From Coniochaeta sp. PMI_546 (taxonomy: Eukaryota; Ascomycota; Sordariomycetes; Coniochaetales; Coniochaetaceae): DNA of 64,000 bases. A program made the position numbers and the translations under genes. Location of the stretch: assembly GCA_021432605.1 (NCBI GenBank), contig MU271143.1, positions 629,277 to 693,276 of the forward strand, in the 5' to 3' direction. Numbering within the stretch: the first letter of the stretch is position 1; each line of letters opens with the position of its first letter. The notes beneath the pieces are model-generated. The model saw only the letters and a list, made by a program, of their open reading frames with translations, did not search any database and was not told the origin of the DNA. This document shows, in pieces, positions 10,849 to 24,290 of this stretch.

Positions 10849-13800
10849 TGGCTCTACCTCTCGGTTGAATAGACACACGCCATGAAGAACGGAGGATACT
10901 TACCTCGTAGCTTCTCGTGGTGAAGCCATCAACTCAACTTGCGCACTTGCGCACCTTCTCGACAGCCTGTTTTTCTTGGCCACGATAGTATGTTCATGTA
11001 GATTGCCAACGGTCGGCACAGGGGAGCACAATCTTGTCTTGTATGAAGAATAAAAGTTTTGTGGAGGGGGTTGCGAAACTTATAATATGTGACGAACAAT
11101 CTGCACTCCGTTTTCCATGCACCGTCTCCCACTCTCCCTCTGTCTCTCTCTCTGGTCGTCTTTTTGATACGCATCTCCATCACAAGAAACTGCACTTGCC
11201 GTCTCAGATTTCTTTTCTCTTCTTGGGTAATGTTTCTTGGTTTATGAGGGTGGCAGAGAAGTGGTGCGGCTTGGAGAACACGAGGACCGGGCTATCAGGC
11301 AGACTTCTCCGTAGCGAACATGACCATAGTGAACAATTTTGCGTAATGTCATTCTTCTCACCCACCGGCAACACGTGCATCGAGTCTCGCGAAGTGTTGG
11401 GCCACTTGCCCCGAGACTCTGCGGAAGGAGGCACTTGGCTGTGCAGGTAGATGGCGCAGGTTTGTGGGTCAGGGCGCCAAAGGCGTGTCGATTCCTGAAG
11501 CTGGAAAGGTGACCTCGATTCCGCTGTGGAGTCGCAAGTAGTATGGTTCCGCTGTGGAATCGTACGTGGGTGCATGTGGCCATTGGAGATGGGGCCAGGA
11601 AGTCTTGAAGGCCGGTTTTATTCCGCATGGTGGTAAGGGAGAACAAGGCAGATCGCATGATACGACACGATACGGCAGCGGAGCAACAGAGCCTTTAGCC
11701 AGAGTCTCGCAAACATCACGTGAAATGTTCTGTGGAAAAAAGGTCCTCGTCGATGTCGGCGACGGGTCTATCTGGCACATAGATGCCTGTGACTCGGAGC
11801 TGCCATGGAGTAGATGGAAAGTTGTAGAGAAAGTGACAGCCATGAGGACTTGTCGGCAGAGATTGTACGTTGTATTATATCAACCTGAAGAGAGAATCAT
11901 AGGAGCGTGGAAATCCAGTCAACACGACAATAGCTTCCCAACGTCGATTTATGTAGGACTGATACGACATTCGTCCTGGCTGCGGAAGCACATCTTTATC
12001 ACTCCAAGGTTCTTATTTGCTCAACCAATTCTCCCTGTCCAACATCTCCAACCGCCCTGACCGCTTATTCCCCGTGCCGGGTATGAAGCACATTGGTCGG
12101 TAAACAAGCGCGATTGGCCGCATCACCAATAGTGATCCGGTTGCGCTTGGCAGCATTCTGCGTCGGCGAACCAGACCGTCTTTCAGAGGGCTTCTGGTGG
12201 CTTGTAAGGGCTCTCCATGGCGTCAACCGACATATCTTGAGACAGCGGATGCAGCCCCGTGGTGTGATAGTCTATAGAAATCCAAGATGTGTAGGTCAAG
12301 CAAGAGTGAGTAACCTGACAGGCTGAGCTGCGTTGCGAGGCTTGAGTGACGGTCGGCAGTGGTGCATGGGCATGACGGAGCTGGCACACACAGCCCCAGA
12401 CTTGGATCCGGTCTCCAGTCGAACAGTGTCATACACTCCGACAAGGCTCATTCGACTACGACTTCGCGGGGCTTATCTTCGCGTGAAGGGGTTGATGGCA
12501 TCGAGCCGGTAAGCATGATCTGTAACCTGGGTCCGGTGACGCCGCTGGCTTCTGTCCGGAGTCTGTCCCGGGGGAACGTGAAAGCCATGCATGAGGTCGG
12601 TCTCGATGGCCAGAGTTGAACTGTACGCAGTCAGACACATAACACATGAGGATAAGAAGGAGGACTTGGCGCATAGCTGTTTGGTCGCAGGATTTGGAAC
12701 GATGTGTTGCCGTGAGGTCCGATCAACCAAGGGTATGCTGCTGTAATTGCTTGGCAACCTTTCCTACTAAAGTATTCCATCGTGCGAAGGGCTCACATGT
12801 GCAACTAGGAGTTAGAGAACCATGTATTGAAGTTTGTCACATCTATGGCGTACGGAGACGGAGGTGACGGGTTGGTCGGACAAGAGAACATATGACTCTA
12901 GCGTTACCTCCATGTGGCCTTGCCACGCACGAGAAGGTTAGGTGCAAACCCATGAGCTGTTGTGACATGATACGCATGTACGATTCGGGGAATATGCTTC
13001 GCTTTGCTTCCCGTTGCGCCCTGTTGGTGCTTGGCGATACCTTTGAAGGATCTCAGCTGAAGTGATTGGAGAGACGTCTGGCAGCGAGCTGATAGTGAGT
13101 GTAGTCTGTCCCCTTATGAGGTAGGTAGGTACCATGTGTTGCCAAGTGACCGGGCCCATGGAGATGTCAGGACAGAAGAAGGCGTTGTCTACCTTACCTA
13201 CCCTAGAATACAAGGATTATCCTGAACGACGAATCGTGACTTCAACAGTATCAGTCATGCTTCGGCAACCTATATTGTCTGTATTTTGCACCAGAGTTGA
13301 GCTCAGAGGACCAAAAGGGGGAACAGTTGGTGGCCCCAAGGGTAATACCAATGTGGATAGTGGATTAAGAGCTTAGAATTCGCATTCACCTGCCTCCTAC
13401 CCTCTCAAGGAAGCCGAGCTGTAGACAACAAGGATGTGATCGCGTATTGCTCATGCACCACGAGAGCAATCTTGTCCCTCCGGTTCAAGGCGATAACCGC
13501 GTCTTCGAAAGATCCCCAAGGAGTCCGGACGAATCGCCGGTTCGCGCTTCAATTGTCGACACCGCCAGCAGGATGCCGACAAAGCCCATCAGCCTTGAGA
13601 TTTGAGATAACGGAGTCATCAGCGAAAGGGTCGAGATGCCGAACTTGGACCGGAATTTCTGCAAGCAGCTAACAGTAGCCTCAGATAGAAAGCCCCGAGC
13701 TGCACATGGTAAACAAAGCCTAGAATGCTACTGTGCTGCGAAGGAGGCTTGCTGTACACAGACTCGGTACGTCACGTCTTGAAATGGCCTCTCTCTAAAC

Positions 13801-16776
13801 GGGTCTCCTCACACGATTCTCTGGCGGTATCTTCACCTAGACTGTCTCGATAGCAAGCCCACCGGCAATGTGCTGTCATCTGTTATGGGATCGTTCTCCT
13901 ACATTCATCGATGTGGAGGGCTGAGTAAGGTGCCATGATTTCTGGTCTGGGGATAAGCCACGGCAAACACCGAAGCAAAACCAAAGGAGCGGCTCGGTAG
14001 CTGTTGAAGCCGCCGTCCAGAGCTAAGAGGCTCATATCCTTTCACTGGGTCCACCAGTTTCGGAGAACCTAGTAGGAGAGGAGGATGAATGGTGAAAATA
14101 CGTGCCAACCAGGGCAACTTTGTCGCAAAGGAGTGTGACACACCAGAAAACATGGGAATGCACTAGAATAGCATCCGGCTGAGGGGTTGGTTTAGCCAGT
14201 AACTGCGTGAGGAATCCAGGTCCGGAAGTCCGGTGCTTTCTCTCCCAGGGCGAAAGCTGTCGGCGGGCCGTATGGCAGAAGCAGCCTCTGAGCCTAGTAA
14301 GTGTCCTGTAGCGCAAGAAACCAAGGTGGCTGCAATGACAGCCTTGCAGGTAGCGTGCAAATACTGAGAAATGATGCATATGTATTGTCTGGGTAGATAA
14401 CGTTTTGAAGCTGTTGAGTTGACGATCATCAGAAACCAATGTCGCACCAAATCTCAGGAACCAGCTCACCAAGGTCACTATTTATTCATATCCAGGGGAA
14501 GGGAAGACCGAGCTTGACGAGAAACAGACGGACGACATAAGATATAGCAGCAGCCCATGAACCTACTTAGACTCTTGAGTAGCTCGACTGTACTGCGCAT
14601 CGAGGGGAAACTGGGATTTCGGATGAAGGTTGACTGTGACCGTTGAGTTTGATGTCGCGCAACACTTCACCGTAAGGTACCATGGGCATCCGAGCTTGTG
14701 CGCAGTAACAAACGATTTAGAAACTTTAACCCAAGGCCCCTTCCAGGTGGGCATTGCTTCGCACACGCCTTGGAGTGCAGATAGAAAATTGGTGAAATGC
14801 GGTAACAGGAGAAGTGATGGCAAGGCTGACCAAAAGAACCCCAGGTACTCCTTCGTGCCTTCCGCGGTGGATTGTCCAAGTTGTCGGGAGGAGGTTGCCG
14901 GGATGAAGCCTCCGCACTTTACAGCCGCTGGAAGGACGTAGCCGTGCGCCACCCATGGCTTGCGCCACAACCTTCCAGCGCCACTACCCCACTCCTCCAA
15001 GCAACGGCCAAACACAGCAACACCATGACCCGAACTTCGCGTCATTTCCACTTTCGCACAGAAAATAACGACGACGTTCCTATTACGCAAACCTCACCAG
15101 CAACTTTGGGTATTTCACACTCCTTAGTCATGATCCATCGAATCTCTCTACCGGAATTGCCCATGTCGCAGGTGACGGAATTCCAGTTCCACAGCGCCGG
15201 GTATGTCTATCGGAACCCAGCCGAAAGCTGACAGTCTACTTTGCCGGGACCGTTCCAAGAGTCGACGGGAGTCGTCCAAACGAGGTATCTGTTGCGGACA
15301 GCTGGGTGAGTGCCGAGTCTTTCGGTCTTTACGATAATGCAAAGCGGCCCTACTGCTCCAACGCGTGTTGTACTCTGATCAAGCATCACATATTTTGGCC
15401 AATATTACCACCGGCAATGGCCCGGACTGATACGCGAACCTGCCTAGGGCTTGCCATTCTGTTTCCGTATTCCACATATCCCATATCGCGTCCCGCGAGG
15501 CGGCTTTGTTTTGCTCCGAGTGTGTGTACGCTCTATGTGGCCAAACTACGAGTTGCTTCCACGTCTGAGCTGCAGTCACCCATCTCTCTGTCAGCCTTGG
15601 CGATGTCCGTGGCACCTCAACTGGTCATGAGGGAAGACTCTTGGCGGTGTGCGACGAGTCTCGGTTGAACGGGCTGTACTGATACTCCGTACCTGACAGT
15701 CCGTACCTCACCGGTCCGTTGTTGGCGCGCGGCACAAGCACTATGGGCAGATGAGATGAACTCCACGACCTGGATATGCAGAGTAGTCTTCCCATATCTG
15801 GGTCAGTGCGGCGTGGGGAGTGGGTGTTGACTTGCTTGGGCGTCCTGGCGTAATATTGTTGTGAGCCCTTTACTGTTGAGTATCATTTGGCTTCCCGCAG
15901 CCGGGTCGCCTGCCTGCCGCATCTCGATGAATTGCAGGCATCACCAGACAACAAGTCCTTGGCTGGTATTTCAGCGTTATCATTGTGTGGGAGCCGCCGC
16001 TAACGGTTCGCTCGACAGGCGTCTCGCTTCTTTCATCTGGGTTCCTGGACATTGCTTGGCCCGCCAGTGCAGGTAATACCCTTGTGGTACCTTGAGCAAG
16101 AATGTATCCCCAATATATACCGGGTGATGTCTGCCAAATCGGGTCCTCGAACGCCTGTCCCGCCCAAGTTGGCGGAACATCTTCCATGCTCCATTTGCCG
16201 ATTTTTCGATATATTTCTTGCAGCTTTTGGCGTTGTTGACTACCACTGCCTACACTGCCTATGGATACACCCCTGCCGCCCTGTCGAGACCCAAAGCTGG
16301 GTCCTCTGATAATAAAGCGTTTTATGTTTTATCCTCTTCAAGCTAAAATGCAGTCTAAAGCTTATTTCTCTCTATCATTCCATCCTGATGCGTCTTCAGG
16401 TATATCCTGGAAAGATTAAGGTTGTGCTCAAGTGTACCATTAGAATAACGTCATCAGATATTTTTATGGAAACTCTGCCTGGCGTCTAATGTCTTGTACC
16501 ATTGGTTCTTAATGAGTTTGTTGCCCTGCCCGCCATTCAGCCATCGGATGCGGCTCTTCCACTGGTACGCAAGGGCTGTCGACGACACCCGGTCCTTCAT
16601 TGTGCTCTCCCACCCCATGATGCCATCCTCACAACAGGAATTCCTGTCGAGTAGCCTGGCATGACATTTTCAGAGCTGCGGCTAAATCAATTGCAAGTGA
16701 CCGGAGAGGGGGTAACCGTACTCAAGCGATTTCAATGTGTTGCCATTGCTCATCTGGCGGGTCATTGGGGAAAGTC

Positions 16777-16786
16777 CGGACGTCCG
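16777..16786. promoter_or_regulatory. Palindrome CGGACGTCCG (CGG-N4-CCG) upstream of the PKS
   Basis: A perfect 10-bp palindrome of two inverted CGG triplets spaced by 4 bp, about 800 bp upstream of the PKS start. Inverted CGG triplets are the usual target of dimeric Zn2Cys6 proteins (Leu3 uses this spacing). Binding is inferred only from the pattern. Confidence 0.35.
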
Positions 16787-17297
16787 ATATTCAGAAAGTG
16801 CACGACCATCAGTGACGACCCACAGCCACCACAGGGCATTGTGAATCAGACGACGGTGTGAAATCAGGCCTTGGAAGTGACGGGAAGTGCGCCGCTCGTA
16901 TCGCCCGAGTCCTTCTCCTGGTCGTTCTGTGGTAATTCAGGGTTGACCTCACGGAGCTTGCAGTCCAGATCAACGGCCTTCACCCGACTACCCGCCACCG
17001 CGCACAAATTCCGCATTCTACGTCCTGTTTGCCGGTTTGCCTGTCGTGTTGGTGCGTCGATATGTGTTCTCATCCCCAATTCTTTGGCTTGCGCATGGCA
17101 TTGGGCTCCAGCTCCACGTCATGATATCACAAATAAGGAGTTCTGTGCTCTGGTGGTGCTGTCAACACCTGGCGATCCCTGTATGGACATTGTAGTTACA
17201 TGCGAGGAACCCGCCAAATCAGATCATTCCGAGAGCGGCCCGCTACCTTCTTCTCCCTGGATCCCCAATGGGGTAATCCCTGGATTGTCTCTATAAG

Positions 17298-17312
17298 CTT
17301 CGGTGACCGAAG
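17298..17312. promoter_or_regulatory. AflR-type binding site (TCGGTGACCGA) in the PKS promoter
   Basis: The 15-bp sequence CTTCGGTGACCGAAG is a palindrome with 7-bp arms around one central base, 274-288 bp upstream of the PKS start codon. Its core, 17300-17310, fits the published AflR consensus TCGSWNNSCGR at every position. An AflR-like Zn2Cys6 gene lies 5.2 kb downstream of the PKS. Use of this site by that protein is inference. Confidence 0.55.
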
Positions 17313-17501
17313 GTTCAACACCCCGGCCACAGGCTCCATCGGCAGAAGGGAATGGGGATACAAGGATGGAGGGGGGTGGATCTACAAGCTCATACTCGTT
17401 CTATCCTTGGAACCGGGCCTCGAGTTTGTAATTGTTGCATGAGAGATAACGACATCCGGTGTTATTTTGGGTCCCTCATCAACATGTCTTCATGCTCCTT
17501 T

Positions 17502-17516
17502 TATATAAGTTATAAA
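17502..17516 (+). promoter_or_regulatory. TATA elements of the PKS promoter
   Basis: TATATAA at 17502-17508 and TATAAA at 17511-17516 lie about 70-84 bp before the PKS start codon, the right distance for core promoter elements with a short leader. Confidence 0.5.
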
Positions 17517-17585
17517 CCGCCTTCCGCAGGGCTTACCTTTCAACTGGGATACCATCCACCGACTTCGACGCCGATATCTGTCAAG

Positions 17586-20500
17586 ATGACTGACCGGCTC
17601 GCATTCCTCCTTTTCGGGGATCAGTCCCTTGATACGCACGGCTTCCTGGCGGACTTCATTCGCCGGGGGAATCAGGGCATCCTCGCGAAAACCTTCCTTG
17701 AGCAATCCGGCCGAGCTTTGTGCAAGGAGGTTGAGGGATTGTCTGCCACAGACCGAGTACGGCTGCCAGTATTTCGGTCTCTATCGCAGCTCAATGAGAA
17801 ATACCATGCTCAGCCTCTCAAACATCCAGGTGTTGACGGGGCACTACTGTGTGTTTCTCAGCTGGCTCATTACATTGAGTATGTGCAGAGCAAGACGAGA
17901 CCTTACCTTTCAGCTCCAGTCAGACCACTAACGAAGCACTTAGTCACGCTGAGAAGAACTGGGAGGATGTGACTGATCGGCAGATGTTCAATGTCGGTCT
18001 TTGCTCCGGACTTTTTGCTGCTACCGCTGTTGCTTCTACGCCGTCACTCTCGGCTTTAGTCCCTATTGCCGTTGAAGTCGTGTTGATGGCCTTCAGGGTC
18101 GGCATGCACGTGCACAGTCTTGCCGAGAAGCTGAGCCCGGCATCAGAGATTTCGGAAAGTTGGACGTACATCTACCCTGGTGTGAAGGAAAGCCAAGCTT
18201 CTTCAGTCCTTTCAGAGTTTCATGAGTCCAATGTAAGCGAAGATTGTACACAGACATCCCTTATTGCGACTGACCAACACCCACAGGGATATTCTAATGC
18301 CAACCGCGCCTATGTCAGTGCTACCTCAGCGAGCAGCATTGCCATCTCTGGTCCACCGACGACACTCAAGGCCTTGGCCAACAGTGGATCGCTCGTCTCC
18401 AAGCCAACTGCCATTCCTGTTTACGGTCCTTACCATGCCGCCCATCTTCACTATGAGGCGGATGTAGAGAAAATCCTTCACCTTGACGACGAGAAGGTCC
18501 GGGACGTTTTCTTGGGCACCAAACCGCGATCAGCCGTCATGTCATGTAGTTCTGGGACCTGGTTTCAGGAGACGGAGACCGCCGCACTGCTCAAAGCTGT
18601 GGTGTTCGAAATTCTGAACGAGACACTCATGTTTCACAATGTTCTCGACGGCTGTCTCAGAGCTGCGCGGGACTTCAAGGGCCGAGAGTGCCTCATCCTG
18701 GCCCTTGGCCCTACACAAAATGCCAACACCCTCGCGAATCTCATCAAGTCCCAAACAGAGCTCAACGTCACCGTGAGGAAACCACCTCCGATCAATCCGC
18801 TCGCCACCGCTTCAACAATAGGCAACCATGGGTCCAGCGGCAAATGTAAGTTGGCGATCGTCGGTATGGCTGGTCGGTTTCCCGATGCTGCCAGTCATGA
18901 AGCCCTCTGGGATCTGCTCGCCAGAGGCCTCGATGTGCACCGCGTCGTACCAGCGAACCGCTTCAACGTCGACACGCATTATGACCCTACCGGAAAGGCA
19001 ATCAACACGAGTCACACACCGTACGGTTGCTGGATCGACAACCCGGGTTTCTTCGATCCACGCTTCTTCAATATGTCGCCTCGAGAGGCTTTCCAGACAG
19101 ATCCTATGCAAAGGATGGCGTTGACAACTGCCTACGAAGCCCTTGAGATGTCAGGCTACGTGCCCAACAGAACACCATCCACGCGGCTTGACCGGATTGG
19201 CACCTTCTATGGCCAAACCTCGGACGACTGGCGTGAGATCAACGCCGCCCAGCAAGTGGACACCTACTTCATCACAGGCGGCGTCCGCGCGTTCGGTCCT
19301 GGTAGGATCAACTACCATTTCGGTTTCTCTGGGCCAAGTCTAAATATAGACACCGCCTGCTCGTCAAGTGCTGCTGCTATGCAGGTAGCCTGCACTGCCC
19401 TCTGGGCCCGGGATTGCGATACTGCCATAGTTGGTGGCTTGTCATGTATGACGAATCCCGACATCTTCTCTGGCTTAAGTCGTGGACAGTTCTTGTCTAA
19501 GAAAGGTCCTTGTGCTACCTTTGACAATGAAGCTGACGGCTACTGCCGAGGCGATGGCTGTGCCTCTGTTATTGTGAAGCGCTACGAAGATGCTATCGCT
19601 GATCAGGACAACATTCTCGCCATCATTCTCGGAACAGCCACCAATCACTCTGCAGATGCCATTTCCATTACCCATCCCCATGGACCGACCCAGTCCATAC
19701 TATCGAAGTCGATCCTTGACGAGGCCGGCGTCGACCCGCTTGACGTTGACTACGTTGAAATGCATGGCACCGGCACTCAGGCAGGGGACGGCACAGAGAT
19801 GGAAAGCGTCACCAGCGTTTTCGCTCCTCGCGAATCCAGGGACCAGAGGAAACGACCTCGGGATCGTCCCTTGTATTTGGGTGCGGTCAAGGCCAATGTC
19901 GGACATGGCGAGGCAGCTTCAGGCGTCACCGCCCTCATCAAGGTTCTCATGATGCTCAAGAAGAATGCTATTCCGCCTCACGTTGGTATCAAGCAAGGAT
20001 CCGTAATGAACAAGGGTTTTCCGGCCGATCTGTCCGAGCGTAACGTCAACATCGCATTCCACATGACACCATTCCGCAGGACTGACGGAAAACCAAGGCG
20101 GGTTTTCGTTAACAACTTCTCAGCGGCTGGTGGCAACACGGGTCTGCTCTTAGAGGATGCCCCGACGCTGGAGCCAGCACTTGAGGATCCACGTCCGGTT
20201 CACATAATCACTGTCACGGCGAAATCCAAGTCAGCCATGATACGCAATGCTGAGAGGCTCGTGTCTTGGTTGCGGGACAACCCCGAGACACCTATTTCTC
20301 ATGTTGCCTACTCTATGACAGCACGCCACATCCAACACTACTGGCGTATGAACGTTGCTGCCTCCGACCTCGCTGAGGCAAGCAGAGCTATCAGCGAGCG
20401 GCTCAAGGAGAATTTTGTCCCCGTTCTCCCAGAGCAACCAAAGGTTGCTTTCATGTTTACAGGACAAGGGTCTCATTACGCTGGCTTGGGCAAGGAGTTC

Positions 20501-23500
20501 TACGCCCATTACTCTGTTTTCCGTCAAGCCATCGACCAGTTCAACTACATCGCCCGTATCCAGGGCTTCCCGTCTTTCCTTCCTCTCATTGACGAGAGCG
20601 AGCCGGATGTCTCCAGACTATCCCCCATCGTGGTGCAGCTCGGGCTAGCCTGTTTTGAGATGGCACTGGCCCGTCTTTGGACTTCATGGGGTATCAAGCC
20701 GGCTGTTGTTCTCGGTCACAGTCTCGGCGAGTATGCTGCTCTGAATGCCGCCGGAGTTCTCTCGGATAGCGATACAATCTATCTCGTCGGTGCTCGTGCC
20801 AAGCTCTTGGTCGATAATTGTACCGCTGGCACACACGCTATGCTTGCAATCCAAGGCTCGGTGGAGACAGTGATGGAAGCCCTCGGCGGCAAGTATCAGG
20901 CTGTGAATGTTGCATGCATCAACGGTCCTCGAGAAACAGTCTTGAGCGGCGACGGGTCCCTGATGTCTGATGTTGCTCAGCACCTGAGCAACATCGGCTT
21001 CAAGTCCACACAGCTTAAGGTACCTTTTGCCTTCCATTCAGACCAGGTCGAGCCCATACTGGCAGACTTTGAGAAGTGCGCACGCGCCGTCAAATTCGGA
21101 ACACCAAGAATTCCAATCATCTCACCACTTCTAGGGGAGCTCATTACCGGAGACAAGATCAACGGCAAATATCTCAGCAAACATGCACGTGAACCTGTCG
21201 ACTTCCTCGGCGGCCTTGCTTCTGCTCAGAAGGATGGAGCCATCGACGACAAGACTGTCTTCATCGAGGTTGGACCTCACCCAGTCTGCGCTGGCATGGT
21301 AAAGGCGGCTTTCGGCGCGACTACTATCGCAGTGCCAACTCTCCGCCGCAGAGAGGAATGCTATAAGACTCTTACTGGCAGTCTCTGCACTCTCCATACG
21401 GCTGGCCTGAATATTGACTTCAACGAGTTCCATAAGGACTTTAGCAAGTCTGTTCGCCTCTTAGACTTGCCGAGGTACTCTTTCGACGAGAAAGACTACT
21501 GGTTGCAGTACGAGGGTGACTGGTGTCTCACCAAGAACCGAGTCACTAGTACCAAGCCGGCTCTCATTGAGCCTTCTAAGCCGAAGCTGTCAACTACTAC
21601 GGTCCAGAAGGTGATTCGTGAGGAAGTCAAGGGCGATGTCGCCATTGTCGAGATCGAATCGGACCTTTGCCAGGAACAGCTGAGAAATGTTGTCTCCGGC
21701 CATTTGGTCAATGGAGCCCCTCTATGTCCTTCATCATTGTACGGTGATATGGCTATGACCGTGTGTGACTATGCCTACAAGCTTCTCCGTCCTGAGGCGA
21801 AGAACATTTGTATCAATGTTGCACACATGGAGGTACCAAAAACACTGATCTTCGATGACTCAGGCAAGAGCCATATTCTGAGGCTCACAGTTACCGCCAA
21901 TGCCAAAACCAATGAAGCCGACCTTGTCTTCCACACTGGCGAGGGTGCCAAGAGGACTGAGCACGCCATCTGCAGGGTCTACTTTGGCGATCGTGATGTG
22001 TGGCAGAGCGAGTTTGACCGTGTGTCTTATCTCATCAAATCACGCATCGACTCTCTGATGGCTGCCGAGAAAACTGGGCAGGCTTCCAAGATCGGTCGCG
22101 GACTTGCTTATAAGCTCTTCACTGCTCTCGTCGACTACGATAGCCGCTATCGGGGCATGGAGGAGGTCATTCTTGACAGCAGCACCTGCGAGGCCACTGC
22201 CAAGATCCGCTTCCAGACCTCCGAGAAGGACGGCAACTTCTTTTTGAGTCCATACCACATTGACAGTCTCTGTCACATCTCTGGATTCATCATCAATGGT
22301 ACTGATGCTGTCGATTCTCGAGAGACGGTCTACATCTCTCATGGATGGGGTTCGCTGAGATTCACCGAGATACCCCACCCTGCAAAGGAGTACCGCAGCT
22401 ACATCCGGATGCAGCCCGTTAAGGGTAGCAAAGTGATGGCTGGTGACGCCTACATCTTCGATGGTGACAAGATCATTGGAATGACAGGTGATCTTAAGTT
22501 CCAGGCCATTCCTCGCAAGGTCCTCAACATGATGCTGCCGCCCCGGACAGCTGCGGGAACCAACTTAGGAGGATCTTCCGGGCCTGCTTCAGCCGCCAAG
22601 CCCGCCGCGCCCGTAAAGTCGCCCCCCAAGAAAGAAACAAAGCTCGTAACCAAGAGCAACATCTCCAAGGTCAACGTGAAGCTCAGCGTTACTACCGAAA
22701 TTCTCGACATCCTCGCCAAGGAGGTAGGCGTCACTCACGATGAGCTAGCTGACAACATTGCATTCACCGACCTTGGCGTCGACTCTCTCATGTCCTTGAC
22801 TGTGAGTGGACGAATTCGCGAGGACCTAGAGCTGGATCTAAGCTCTAATGCCTTCGTTGACTACCCGACTATTGGCGCGTTCAAGACATACTTGGCTCAG
22901 TTCGAGACTTCAGGGCGTAAGGAGAGCATCGATTCTTCTGGCGGAGACTCCGGCGAATCGTCCAGCTCTGCCTCGGAGACCCCCGATCTGGAGTCTGACT
23001 CCGACGTCACCACGCCGCTCGCTGAAAGTGATACCGGCTCCATCAAGGGCGAGTTGCCGAGCTCTGACAGCGCCGAAGACGTACGCAACATTGTGCGAGA
23101 GACCATAGCTAATGAGATGGGTGTCGACGTCGACGAGATATTGGCTGCTCCAGACCTCGCCAACCTCGGCATGGATTCTCTCATGAGTCTCTCCATTCTC
23201 GGCACCCTTCGCGAGAAGACCGGCATCAACATCCCGTCCGACTTGTTTGTTTCCAACCCGTCACTAAAGGCTGTAGAGCGCGCGCTCGGCATCGCTCCAG
23301 CGCCGAAAGCCACAGCTACGCCCAACAAGACGCCGAAAACCCTTAGTTCCTCTCAAACCCCCGCGACACGTATTCACCCGCGAATCGAGCCTGAAGAGCC
23401 ACCTACACCTAAGCCCCCCAGGCCGGCCCACATCGTCGACGCCTATCCTCACCGCAAAGCTTCCTCCGTGATTCTCTCCGGCAACCACAAGACTGCTACG

Positions 23501-24290
23501 AAGCATCTGTTCATGATTCCGGACGGCAGCGGCTGCGCTACTTCGTACACCGAGATCGCAGATGTCGGTGGCAACTGGGTTGTCTGGGGTCTCTTCTCAC
23601 CTTTTATGAAGACTCCGGAAGAGTTCCACTGCGGGGTCTACGGGATGGCAGCCAAGTTCATCGATGAGATGAAGAGGCGTCAGCCTGTTGGGCCCTATAG
23701 TCTCTCAGGTTGGTCGGCAGGCGGTGTCATTGCCTTCGAGATCGTCAACCAGCTCGTCAAAGCCGGAGAGCGGATTGAACACCTAATTATCATTGACGCC
23801 CCTTGCCCGATCACCATAGAAGCCCTTCCAAAGGGTCTCCACGCCTGGTTTGCCTCGATTGGCCTCCTGGGTGACGGCGACTCATCCAAGATCCCGCCGT
23901 GGCTACTTCCACATTTTGCGGCTTCTGTGTCTGCACTGAGCAACTACACGGCCGAACCAATCCCCAAGGATCGCTGCCCCAAGGTCACTGCCATCTGGTG
24001 CGAGGACGGCGTGTGCCATCTCCCTACCGATCCACGACCAGAGCCGTATCCCAAGGGCCATGCTCTGTTCTTGCTCGACAACAGGACTGACTTCGGCCCC
24101 AACAGGTGGGATGAGTATCTCGATGTGAATAAGATGACAATGAGGCATATGCCTGGCAATCACTTCTCCATGATGCATGGCGAGTTGGTGAGTACAACGG
24201 ACCCATTCCATGACATTTGACATTCCAGCATCGCTAACGCTCTTCTAGGCCAAGCAACTTGGTGGTTTCTTGCGCGAAGCACTACTGTAG
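17586..24290 (+). CDS. pks1: Non-reducing polyketide synthase, 1,3,6,8-tetrahydroxynaphthalene synthase type, 2174 aa
   Basis: Four exons: 17586-17878, 17944-18232, 18287-24187 and 24249-24290. The 54-nt second intron is in frame and free of stops, so it hides inside the open frame; removing it leaves EFHESN joined to GYSNANRAY, as in relatives. Domain order is SAT-KS-AT-PT-ACP-ACP-TE. Visible residues are SAT C118 (GLCSG), KS C552 (DTACSS), H687 (HGTGT) and H734 (NVGHGE), AT S1006 (GHSLGEY), PT H1333 (SGHLVNG) and D1520 (HIDSL), ACP serines S1694 (GVDSL) and S1825 (GMDSL), and TE S2004 (GWSAG), D2031 and H2153. All catalytic residues appear intact. Length, two ACPs and the TE match the melanin PKS1 group (about 2,150-2,200 aa), which makes tetrahydroxynaphthalene from malonyl-CoA in the cytoplasm. 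The neighbouring THN-reductase-like SDR and Cmr1-type gene support this. A heptaketide (YWA1/Alb1) product is less likely because no Ayg1-type hydrolase is near. Confidence 0.95.

Larger units (their letters stand above)
10849..17585. other. 6.7 kb gene-poor region upstream of the PKS
   Basis: No open frame here shows recognisable motifs; the longest, near 11554-12060 (168 codons), has no family resemblance and no splice context. The right 1 kb is the presumed PKS promoter, containing the palindromes and TATA elements listed separately. Confidence 0.5.

Noticed and set aside
11554-12060. 168-codon open frame on the plus strand
   Set aside because: No motif, no splice context, and comparable frames exist on the other strand; probably chance.
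17312-17322. tRNA B-box-like GGTTCAACACC in the PKS promoter
   Set aside because: No A box or cloverleaf upstream; it lies at the edge of the AflR-type palindrome.
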